A stretch of DNA of 64,000 nucleotides. It comes from Dolomedes plantarius (taxonomy: Eukaryota > Arthropoda > Arachnida > Araneae > Dolomedidae). Positions within the stretch are counted from its first letter, which is position 1, and every line of letters begins with the position of its first letter. Position numbers and translations under genes: made by a program. Shown here piece by piece: positions 20,990 to 31,300 of the stretch. Under the pieces are notes generated by a model that had not been told where the DNA came from, ran no database searches, and saw only the letters and a list, made by a program, of their open reading frames with translations. The stretch spans positions 22,938,091-23,002,090 of the forward strand of contig OU015501.1 of the NCBI GenBank assembly GCA_907164885.2, written 5' to 3'.

Positions 20990-21243
20990 GTGGGAGCACC
21001 ATACAGGTGAGTCAACATCGTTTCCTTCATGCCACCCTCAATTTCGATCAAGCTACTCCAGGGTTGACATCTTAGGGGCTTTCGCCTTCCCCCACTGACT
21101 GACCTCGTGGAAGGACTTTCCGGTCTGTGGATTTAACTTGCTCGTATCCGCCTAGACACAAAGGTATTTAATGGTTTTTGTTGAGATTAACTGAAAACCC
21201 TAGTCCGAAGCCAAATGCGCTACCACTAAGCTACCTCGGACCC
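20990..21243 (-). mobile_element. tRNA-derived SINE, family 2 copy
   Basis: On the minus strand a tRNA-like head (GGGTCCGAGGTAGCTTAGTG, then GTAGCGC, A-box-like) begins at 21243. The body shares TTAAAT...CCAGACCGGAAAGTCC-like blocks with the copies at 42460-42780 and 55715-56033. It ends near GGTGCTCCCAC. Confidence 0.7.
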
Positions 21244-21794
21244 ACTTTTAGCGACTTTGATGTATACATACACCATCTGCCAGTTATTCTGAAAATGCTG
21301 ATATGATTCTCACGGGGACACTGGGATGGACATACGCGTACATTCCTTCATTTCTGCATAGAAAAGTTAGAATGTCTGAATCATAACTCTGTTCATATGA
21401 TTGATTTTACCGATCGAGATTTCAGAATTGTGATTTATACTGTGAGGGCTGAAATCCCCATTCCCTTGATGGTGGGCAAACTTAATCCAGTACGGCTCTG
21501 CACATTTTGCATGTCCTACCAAACACAAGCGACATACCATCGTTCAATACATAGAACTATTACGCAATGACCTTAACATTGTTAAGATTACACTGTACAA
21601 CAAATTTGAACGTTTTTCTGCCCTTTAAGATGAAACTGGGATTCTGTATAAACAAAAGGTGCTTGATTCAATATCAAACAAATGGTCCATCGCGTACCGT
21701 TTTTGTAGAAGACCCAATTTCTCCATATTATACAAATTGGTTGCAGAGAAATGTAACAGAGGCTTGATATAGAAAACACAAAACACTAAAAATG

Positions 21795-23255
21795 ATTTTT
21801 TTTTTGGTCGTTTCCTCTTGTAGACACCTGTTTTGGGGTCCCTATAACAAAACCAGCAATATCAGTTAGCATATCTCCATTCCATCGTCCACTGAAACGC
21901 TTTCACACATAGAGATGCCCGGTATGAAACCTTTCCCTATGCTCATCACTATTGCGCCCAAGGTTTTTGAGAAAAGAGATCCAGCTGTGGGTTGCAAAAG
22001 TGTAGTTTTTAAGACCATTGCAACCTACAACACGAAAGCATTAAAACCATGTCCCAACAAGATGTTCCTAGGTTTTCAGCTCTCTCATTTCCAAGGAAAC
22101 GGGAGCACACTGATTTGAATGCCAGACGAACTTCTTTTTCTGCTGTGACAGTTTATTTCAAACTCTTCATCACGAAAGACTTCTTTAATTTGTGGGCTAT
22201 AAGGACTTTGCCTGAAATAAAAGACTGCCAGCCTTTTTGTGTTTAATGCTTTAATTGCATTTCTCGACTAAATACAGGCTATTTACAGTATATATAAAAG
22301 ATTAAATTCGTGGGTTCACGGCATCGATGAGGAAGGTCAGACTTGAGTTGTCGTTGCGTTCATTCAAGTCTATTCTAGGCCCGACAGTATCTCCTTGTCT
22401 CCGGCTCCAGCGTTACTCTGCACAACTTAATCTCTGATTCCTGAATCATAATAACTCGCGTCCGGCGACTTTTATATACCTTCGGCTGAACATTCTCGAA
22501 AAGTCTGGAAAACGCCACCTTTCTTTATTCAGTTATTGTTCCCAGACGACTAGGCGCCTCCGATCGGCAACTTCCTTTTTGTAGCTGACGACTGTTCCGC
22601 GAGCTGTCGGTAGCACTTCCGGTCTTTATGTTGCCAGGACTGTCTGTCTTCAGCCGTCTAAATCAATTTCGTGCACAAACCGCGCATTGGTTGGTCTTCC
22701 TGAAATTTCCCCGCACAAAATATTCGCTATTGTACGGGAGTCGTTACAGGGCCAATAAAAACCCTTCTTTTACGTTTACCTCACTTAATTTTTTGAATTT
22801 GTTCCTGAGATGCAAGAAAACCATTCCTTCTCTGTCCAGAGCGTTTACAAATATTTCATCAAACCGAGTTTAATGTGCAATGGTGGAAAGACTATTGCGG
22901 ATTCACAAGTGGTTCATGTGATATGTTTTTTCTTGCAGGCCACTGTTTACGGAAGAAGTGGTTTTTTCTGTCACGGCTGTCCCATTCGCAGAGAAAGCTG
23001 CAGAATTTAGTGTATCCCTGTTGCACCCCTGTAGAATATGCTACAGGAACAGACGGACAAACATTGCCAATATGAAGGGGCACTGCTTTAAGAATACGTT
23101 TCGACGAGTCAATAAACAGGTGCCACTCTGCTGGATTATGTTCATGTTCCAATGCCTGAAATAGGCCATTCACATCACAGCAATATAACATGTCTTCTTT
23201 CTCCGCAAAATAGTCTACAAAATGGCTTTGTCGTCTTCTAAATAAACTTATTTTG
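21795..23255 (-). pseudogene. Family-B uncharacterised protein (broken, split by solo LTR)
   Basis: On the minus strand from about 23255: FRRRQSHFVDYFAEKEDMLY, then CCDVNGLFQALEHEHNPAEW, LFIDSSKRILKAVPLHIGN, QGYTKFCSFLCEWDSRDR, FFRKQWPARKN and NEPLVNP. Next come LDREGMVFLHLRNKFKKLSE and KEGF.IGP, the LTR, then PQIKEVFRDEEFE, AFKSVCSRFLGNESAENLG, CNPQLDLFSQK, and after frame breaks YCWFCYRDPKTGVYKRKR near 21830. I recognise this as a protein family of unknown function found in many copies in arthropod genomes. About 45 family residues between VPVAYS and QGYTKF are missing. Frameshifts make it a pseudogene. Confidence 0.7.
22198..22748 (-). mobile_element. Solo LTR (551 bp) with 4-bp target duplication
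   Basis: On the minus strand it starts TGTAACGACTCCCG (22748) and ends CCTTATA (22198). It is flanked on both sides by GCCC (22749-22752 and 22194-22197). Excising it restores the family-B reading I-G-P-Q-I-K-E without gap. It contains GGTATATAAAAGTCGCC (TATA-like). A 4-bp duplication fits Ty3/gypsy integration. Confidence 0.85.
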
Positions 23256-23915
23256 TGTAGCGGCGCTTGCCGCTACAGTATAGATTTTCATTGCTAAAAT
23301 GTGGATTTTAGGGAAAATGATGCGTGGTAAACAAAAAATAATTACAGATTCGTTATTTTCAGCCAAAAATATACAAGAAACACACATTTTCATCTGACGG
23401 ACATTTTTCATGTTGTACAGTGTTATTAGACGTGTTTATTTGAAATATACAGAATAATGAGGCTCGTAAAGATTTCCTACATTATGGGACAGTTATTCGA
23501 GGTACTAGCTAGGAAACATTTAAGACTAAATACTTATGTTAATTGAAATAACTGCATTGTTAAACTTTCTTGGTATATGTATAGACGATACACGGGCAAT
23601 GTGTAGTAAAAATAGTGGTATTTTTGTCCGCATCGTTAAAGAACCCGGATGTGCCATGAAATCACTGAAGTCTTCAAAGTGCAGCACTAGTATCCAAGCA
23701 TACAAGGCATGTTAAAAAACAAATAAAGATCGAACTTTTTAAATAGCGTGCCAACAGGTGCAGAGAACGCGCTATGGCTACTAGATAGGCCTCGCGGTGG
23801 GTTTTGACAAGAAATTGCCATTTGCCCTGTTAAGTTATAATCGTCGTCAAGCTACACTTGCTGAAGTGAGCATGTGCACAACTAATCGTCTGATTTGATG
23901 CAAAGTGAGAATGAA

Positions 23916-24306
23916 AGAGCCTGAAGAACAGTGTGTGTGAGTACAATTTTGCTTTAAATTTGGAAAAATTTTTAGAGACATTTGAGTGGTTTAAGGGCAG
24001 AATGTCAGGTTGCGAAGTTTCCATGCCTGGACGGTCTTTCGCAGCAACAGGCGACGACAGTGTCGACAACGGTCGTGTTATAATTCGTGGAAATAACCGT
24101 TTGACTGTTCGAGAAGTTGCTGACGAAGTGGACCTCAGCATAGGATTTTTCATCAAATTTCATGCAAACTTCAGCTGCGTCACGTAAGAGCAAATTTCGT
24201 GCCAAGTTTGTTGAATGATGACCAGACAGAGAACCCTGTTGAACTCAGTCAGGAACTGCTTGCCAAAGTAAATGGTAATGAAAACATTCCTAAGAACTTA
24301 ATCCAG
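23916..24306 (+). pseudogene. Mariner/SETMAR-like transposase N-terminal fragment
   Basis: Frame-broken similarity: KFCFK(L/F)GK, ETFEWFKG, NRLTVREVADEVDLSIG, RAKFVPSLLNDDQTENPVEL and SQELLAKVNGNENI. Together this is the DNA-binding half plus linker of mariner transposases as found in SETMAR/GVQW3-like proteins. The catalytic part is absent. Confidence 0.65.
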
Positions 24307-24994
24307 TACTGATCCAGACTGTAACCCAATACTTCCTAAGTTTCAGTGTTTATGAAAAGGAAAAAAATCGATTACGCATACATAACAAGAGGTATTACTT
24401 CCTTGTTTGGCAGATTTATTTTTAAAGTTGGAACTAAATTTATACCTTACACGGAACGAATGGTGCTTATATATTTAAGATTCATTACAAAAATTCGAAG
24501 TTCAGCTAAAAGTTTTTTTTTTTAATTTATGGAAGCAAAATATTAAAAACTGAAAGTTTGTGTCGAAACTTTCATAATTAAACACAATGTAACGCTATCT
24601 GATGACTGAGTACCTGTGATAATTTCGCATATAGGTTCGTTGAAAACAACAAAAAAAGAAGCTTCAATCATTAATTCAGTGAATAAAGGAAAAATTAAGA
24701 GAAAAACATCTTGATTGTTCAGTCACTTCAATGTGATATTCTAGCCATAGGTATGTTGACAAAGGCTAACGAAGAATTAATTGATTTGTCAAAGAACTCT
24801 ATATTCAATTATTTTAAAATGTACTCTATGTTCATTTCAAAATAATTTTAAAATGTGAACATTTTTTTCATAAGTGTAAATAAGATAATTTTTAGGGCAA
24901 GCCCACAGGCAGGTTACCATATTCAGTATAGTTCTTGCAAAGAAAGCACCGAGTGATGTTGTGGACTGTAGCGTTGTCTAATGAAAACACGCCG
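24307..24994. other. AT-rich DNA, nothing recognised
   Basis: No coding, repeat-end or RNA signal recognised. Confidence 0.4.
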
Positions 24995-25048
24995 TAAGGG
25001 CCTGTTCACATAGGAGTCCGGTAGCGGAAGCGTTAAAGTATTAAAATA

Positions 25049-26456
25049 CACTCATGGACAAAAAAATTAGCGCACCAAGAAATAATTGCGGGATCGAACG
25101 AAACTTGCAAGGAAGGGTACATGTCGGGAGATATGCAAATGATTAGAAAGCAGCGTGATTGCGCATTACGTATAGCGGTAGAGGCGCATTGAACATCGTA
25201 CTCTGTGGAGTATAAAACAGGTAACCAAAGCTTGTTTGAGTGTGCTGAATCATTTACAAGGAAGAGCTGAGATAGACATGCCATTATCGCGTGTTTCGAA
25301 GACAAATATAGCAGTTGTCGCAGTTTGAGAGGGGGAGAATCGTCCGGGATGATGGAAGCTAGGGTGGTCCGCTAGGCGAGTAGCTCGTCAATTAGGCCGC
25401 TCTGATTGTGTTGTGAGGAGGTGTTGGACCAGTGACCGAGAGATGTCATGTACCGAAGACCAGGCTCAGGACGCCCTCGACAGACCAGTCGTCGAGAAGA
25501 CCGCCACATCGTAAGAAATGCACGCGTACAGCCAACTGCTTCATCGGCCGCCATCCAGTCACAGGTAGCACCTTCACTAGGGGCCTCTGTGTCTTCTCGA
25601 ACCATACGAAAGCGCCTGGCTGAAGGACAGTTGGTATCGCGGCGCCCATTACGTGTGCTGCCCTTGACGCCCACCCATCGACGCCTCCGTTTGGAGTTTT
25701 GCCGCGCACGAGGAAACTGGACTGCAGCGGAATGGAACCAGGTCGTATTTAGCGACGAATCCAGATTCAATCTCGGCAGTGATGACAATCGTGTTCGTGT
25801 GTGGAGAGCCCGTGGTGAACGCTTCAATCCTGCCTTTGCTGTACAGCGACACATCGCTCCAACAGCTGGTGTGATGGTATGGGGTGCCATTGCCTACAAT
25901 ACACGGTCACCCCTAGTATTGTTCCGTGGCACCATGACAGCCCAGCGGTATGTTCATGAAATCCTGCAACCACATTGTTGCCACTCATGCAACGGCTCCC
26001 AGGAGCCATTTTTCAACAAGACAATGCTCGGCCTCATACGGCAAGGGTGTCACAAGACTGCCTCCGCACTGTTACTACCCTTCCTTGGCCTGCCCGATCC
26101 CCAGATTTGTCTCCAATCGAGCATATCTGGGATCATTTGGGACGACGAGTTGGGCATCCCACGAGTTTGAAGGAACTAGAGGCAAGGTTACAGCAAATAT
26201 GGAACTAAATGTCTCAAGACATCATACAGAAATTGTATGACTCAATGCCCGATCGTATCGCATCGTGCATTCGCGCTAGAGGGGGTCCAACGGAGTATTA
26301 ACTCCTCCGTTCTTTTGCCTTTTTCTCTGAAATAAATTATTCTTTTTCTTTGATTTTCTTATCATTTACTTATATCAAAGTAGTCATTACGTATGTAAAA
26401 TTTCGTTTCATTTTGACGACTCCTTCTTGGTGCGCTAATTTTTTTGTCCATGAGTG
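25049..26456 (+). mobile_element. Tc1-like transposon, copy 1
   Basis: The ends CACTCATGGACAAAAAAATT are exactly inverted at 26456 and flanked by TA (25047-25048, 26457-26458). The same family occurs at about 53601-55016. Confidence 0.92.
25278..26301 (+). pseudogene. Tc1 transposase, copy 1 (frameshifted)
   Basis: The start codon is at 25278 but frameshifts follow within the first 60 codons. The main stretch, 25448-25975, has GSGRPRQTSRREDRHIV (GRPR-type AT hook), a second HTH region, VFSDESRFNLG (first catalytic Asp) and GVMVWGAIAYNTRSPLV. After a frame change come FQQDNARPHTA (second Asp) and SPDLSPIEHIWDHLGRR (Glu), a complete DD34E signature. The ending PDRIASCIRARGGPTEY stops at 26301. 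Most lesions are single-base indels. Confidence 0.85.
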
Positions 26457-26589
26457 TATATTTAACAATGACAAACCTCCAAATGGTTAGCAACGAAATT
26501 TTTAACGCCTATGATTGGTTTATTTCCGTCACAGCGCTATCTTTCCTTTTATGCTTCCGCTACCGGACTTCTGTGTGAACAAGCCCTAA

Positions 26590-27100
26590 CTTGAAATATG
26601 TTTACCGAGCCACATTCGCTTAAAATCATCCAAAATTTGCTGAACGCTTGTTTTGTGAATTCACGATTCTCCAACTGTGACATCATCATCAAAAAAGTGT
26701 TACAAGTGAATCGCCGATGACGAATAGATACTGCTAAATCGCTAATTTTGAACTTAGCGATTCCAGGATTAACCATTAAATGGTTTACCTGGGTGTTTAT
26801 GGTTAATCTTTCCATTATATTAAATTTTAATGATAACGTTTAGTGGTTGTTGCAGTTGAATATCCCTTAGCCTTTTCTCTGCTGAACTTGAAAATTGTTT
26901 AGACCTCAGTTAAACTATTTCATGTGTCTCTGTTAGGCGATCCTTCCATTATATTAATTTTCAATATTAAAATATATTTTCATAATGCCACCAGTTACAG
27001 GGTTCCCGCCGTCGACGCGGGGACCGGGCCCCTCCTTAATAGTGGAGGCGGCGCTGCCGCAACGAGGATTCGGGCCAGTCCCGAACGCTCTCTCATTTGA
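26590..27100. other. Intergenic DNA with a GC-rich patch
   Basis: AT-rich until about 26990. 26999-27090 is unusually GC-rich (GTCGACGCGGGGACCGGGCC and neighbours), directly upstream of a SINE; it may belong to a longer composite repeat. Confidence 0.4.
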
Positions 27101-27459
27101 AACGCGGTAGCCCAGTTGGCAAGAGCAGCGGGCCTGTGACCTGAACGTCCCTAGTTCGATGCTCTTCGCTGCAAATCTACCTCCATGTTCACTAATGGTG
27201 GCCGGGGCACGTAAAATAGGGCACGGCTACAATGTCCTCCAAGTTCTCAAATTTACCTCTGGAGGTGCGGGGCCAAGTGTTCCGGTCTCCTCACTTGACT
27301 CGTTTCAAAATTATGGGACCAGTCATTTAGCCAAGGTTGACTCCGACCCTTGTAGTGCTAATTCAATACAGGAGCCGCACCTTTGTCGCCCATGGCCTTC
27401 GGGACTTGATCTGATGTTGATGTCGGTCAAGTAGCATAAGCAACAACAACAACAACATA
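27101..27459 (+). mobile_element. tRNA-derived SINE, family 1 copy a
   Basis: Head with GCGGTAGCCCAGTTGGCAAG (A-box-like) and TAGTTCGATGC (B-box-like). The body has ACAATGTCCTCCAAGTTCTC and GGAGGTGCGGGGCCAAGTGT. The tail is GTCGGTCAAGTAG followed by (CAA)n. It matches the copy at 46903-47261. Confidence 0.85.
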
Positions 27460-28160
27460 AAGCCAAATATTCAGCAGCTAAGCTATTAGTCTTCTAGCTT
27501 ACCGATACCTTTTCACACAACATTTAAACATTAGTATGTAATTACATCATAAAGTCTATAGCTTCATGAATTTCACACACATAATATACTGTACACATAA
27601 TCGATTATATGTTATTAAAGTAGATTGATATTCGAATGTTCGATATTCGATTTCAACGAATTTTTGATGGATTCGGAAACTAGAAACCGAAAACAACGAA
27701 AATTTAAATTGTCTGAATTTACCATGCGTATTAAAATGTAATGTTATAATTATATTTGAAAGTAAATATATCAATGTGTTAATCTGTGTATCCCTATGTA
27801 TCCTATGAATGACTTAGTGCGGTGCTCTCATTTAAGTAGTATTGATAACTGAAGATAACTATCTAAACAGTTGCGCAATATTTTATGTGATATTGAGAGT
27901 GGGATTTTGTTTGCGCTTGTTGTGGTCCGCTAACGGTAAAAACTTAAAATTTACGGGAATAATGTATAATAGAAAAACGCGTTGATTAAGTTACTCTTGT
28001 ATCTCAATTTTTATACATTGATTCTCCCTTATAAATTGCGTAAAAATATATACCTTTTTAAGAGAATTTTAATTCAAGTAAAGAGAATTTTAATTTAAGT
28101 AAAGATAATTTTAATTCAAAAGACTGTGACGAAGCCATCTTTAAATCTTTCGAAACAATC
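27460..28160. other. AMDHD2: AMDHD2 upstream region
   Basis: AT-rich. Three tandem copies of a roughly 22-bp unit (AGAGAATTTTAATTCAAGTA-like) lie at 28061-28121, some 40 bp before the start codon, and so are likely in the 5' UTR or promoter. Confidence 0.5.
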
Positions 28161-28365
28161 ATGTCATCAACTGGAAAATTATATCAGTTTTATAACTGTA
28201 AAATTCTGAGAAATTCTAAAATATACGAAGATGACTTGTGGGTTCGTGATGCTAAAATAGTAAATCCAGAAAAAGTGTTTTATGATGAAAAAGTTATTGC
28301 TGATGAGAAGATCGATTGTCGCAGGGCGTTAATTTCACCAGGATTTATTGATCTACAAATCAATG
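28161..28365 (+). CDS. AMDHD2: AMDHD2 exon 1
   Basis: The ATG at 28161 opens [20 protein letters not shown] and [12 protein letters not shown], matching human QFTNCRILRGGKLLREDLWV and APGFIDVQING. It ends in phase 1 at AATG|GTAATT. Confidence 0.95.
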
Positions 28366-31300
28366 GTAATTGTCGTTTTTAAACGTAATTTTGAATATAA
28401 TGTCCTCAAAATATGTGACCTAAGTAATTCTTGAACCTAGATATGTGTATTTCTGTTGCTGTATGGATTTGTAACATGATGTATATTTTATCTTAGTTAT
28501 GCACCATTATTTGTATGAATCGATATTATTGCTTGATTCATACGTAATATAAAATTTTTGATCTATTCCACTTTTTTAAAAGAATCAGTTTATAAGTCCC
28601 CTAAGACCTAATAATTTAAATGAAGGAAAGAAATAATTTTCTGTGAGGTATTAAGTTATATTTTTGCACTCTGCTGTAACTCTAAAGGTTTCAAGCTGTT
28701 TAATATAAAACGTCCTTTATACTAAATAAGATAAAATTAGTGGTTGAAAGGAAAAGATGGGGAAATTTTAATTTTTGTATATGTGATGCAACACATGAAA
28801 AGATACCTTAAGTTGTAAATTTAAATCTCTTTGGAGAGTGAACCTTGTTCATGGCAGAATTATTGATCGTCAGGTTCTAAAATCGGCTAATTTTAGTAAC
28901 ATTTGACAATGTGTATATGAAAGCTTAACCTTCTATGTTATGTAGTTTGCTGTGTAGATTTGATTCTCTCCAGAAAGTCATATGATAGTAATGTGACAAA
29001 CTGTTTCTATTTATTGTGAAGCTGTACAAATTTCTTCCTTGTTTTCTTGATTATTAGTTGTGAGTTTGAGGCACATTCTTCTACCACACCATTATTTCCA
29101 AAGAAGAAATTAGGTCAACCTCCAAAACATCAAAATTAATATAATATTCTATAATGCTGTATGAATTTCTTCTTTTCTTTTATTATAATTATTCTGTACT
29201 CATCATGAAGATTTTTCTTCTATATTAGAGTATTTGCTATTATTTCATATTGTAACAATAAAGTTATTGGTAGCACCATTTTTAGACTGATTATGTTAAA
29301 AATTTTGCATAATAAAATTGTATTTGTCAATAATTTTGGAAGGTTTTTTTCTGAAAGGTAATTTTCAAACTCTTAAGGTTATAACTTGCTCAATTTCTAA
29401 CTGATGAAGCTATTTAAAAAAAGAAATACTTTATAAAATTTACTCAATAAGAAGAATTTAAACACTGGAAATTAAGTACTGGAATTAAACACTGGAATTA
29501 AACACTGGAATTAAGTGTAGTTTAAATGTTACATTTCTGGAGAAGGTTATGTTCCGAAATTTTGTGTTGTGCATCTCAAACTTTGAAAGCTGTTTTTCTT
29601 AAAACTATGATTTTTTTAAAACTTTTTTTAAATGTTGTATCTCCTTCATTTTCTATCCAATTAAACTGATTTTTTAAAAGGCTGCTGAATAAGGTGCAGT
29701 TAAAAGCTAGAAATTAATTTTCCTCAACTTAAGGTATCTTTTCCTGGGCTGCATCACATATTTAAAAGTTTTTTGAGTGGAAATATTTTTAAAATTTAAA
29801 ATGACATAACCATATTCAGGTTGGTTATGGTAGATTACCTAGATGTTCATATCTATAGTTTAACTCTCCATCTTTCACTCATTTTTAATTGCATTATTAT
29901 TCTTTTTTCTCTCTGAAGTTATTTTAATCTTTTATCTAAGGTTCTTTCATATAAAACACAAAAACATATAGTTAATGTAAAATTTGGTATATGCAAAGCA
30001 AAAATATTTTACCTATTTATATTTCATATATAGGTGGTCTTGGATACGATTTTTCTACTCTAAATAAGGGAAATGCTGAAGAGTCTATAAATGCTGTTGC
30101 AAAAGGCATCTTGCAGCATGGTGTAACTTCATTTTGTCCTACTGTCATAACATCTTCACCAGAAAAATACAGTGAAGTAAGGAGATAAATTATTTTGTAT
30201 TTTATTTTTGGAGATGTGTTATGCTTCTTCAGCAATTTGCAAATTCTTTTCAGTCATCTGTCTCTCCTTTCTTGCTTCATTCAGATAATGTCTGAAGTTG
30301 CAGTATTATAGCCAAATACACCATTATTATCTAATATACATTTATGTATAGATATTTTAGCATAGCTAATTAAAGATATTTTGTATTTATAAGCTCCTGT
30401 TAATTTTGATTCATAGACAAGTGTCTCTTCCATCTAAACATTTTAGAAAACAGTCTGTCTTTGAATCAGTTTTCTTATAATATTCTTGAAGTTTATACTT
30501 AAATTTTCACATTTTGCATTGTATGATAATTTTGAATATATTTTGAAAATACAAAATGACATGAATTTGAAGAAAAACCATAAACTATATATATCATTCT
30601 TTTATTTTTAAAAATTCAGTTAATTTGTTAAAAATTTTAGGCTTTTTGCTTTTAAGTTATACTTGAAGGGAATATAAATTTTTATTTCAATTGTGACAAA
30701 AATGCTAGATTGATTGGAGTAAATCATTTCAAATTATAATTTGAAATGATTATCTTGTGTTCTAATCTTTTATTAACCTTTCATGTAAATATCTACAGGG
30801 TGGCTAATAAATACTGTGACAAATATCGAATCATTTAATTACACACAGATGAAATAGAAAATGAAAAATACAACAATATTATGAACATTATACATGAAAG
30901 TTTACCATGAAATAATTTTACTCGAATCGACCGCCATCTTTATCGATTACTAAAGATAATCTCTTACGCCACTGTCCTATTGCGGCACGAATCATTTTAT
31001 GAGGTAATTTGTCCCATTCACTCCGTATGGAAGCTTTGAGGGAGTCCAAACTTCTGTGCTGCTTAGCATTTACTTTAGACTCTAAAATCCCCCAAATGCA
31101 ATAGTCTAAAGGATTTAGATCTGGTGAAGAAGGTGGCCAATCTTCTTGCTTGATAAACTTCGGGCAATTGGCATGGAGCCATTCCTGTGTTGTTTTGGAT
31201 CGGTGGGACGGTGCAGAATCTTGCTGAAGTATCCAATTCTTTTTGGGATACAATCTGTTAGCATGTGGTAATAAACGTGTAGCCAATACTTCCTGTTTGT

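Larger units (their letters stand above)
24998..26586. mobile_element. Harbinger-type MITE carrying a nested Tc1
   Basis: The inverted ends GGGCCTGTTCACATAGGAGT (left) and GGGCTTGTTCACACAGAAGT (right, inverted) continue with CCGGTAGCGGAAGC. TAA flanks both sides (24995-24997, 26587-26589), a 3-bp duplication typical of PIF/Harbinger. Without the nested Tc1 the MITE is about 180 bp. Confidence 0.8.

Noticed and set aside
27101..27170. Possible tRNA gene
   Set aside because: A- and B-box-like motifs are present but the rest does not fold as a tRNA, and the same head occurs at 46903; it is a SINE.
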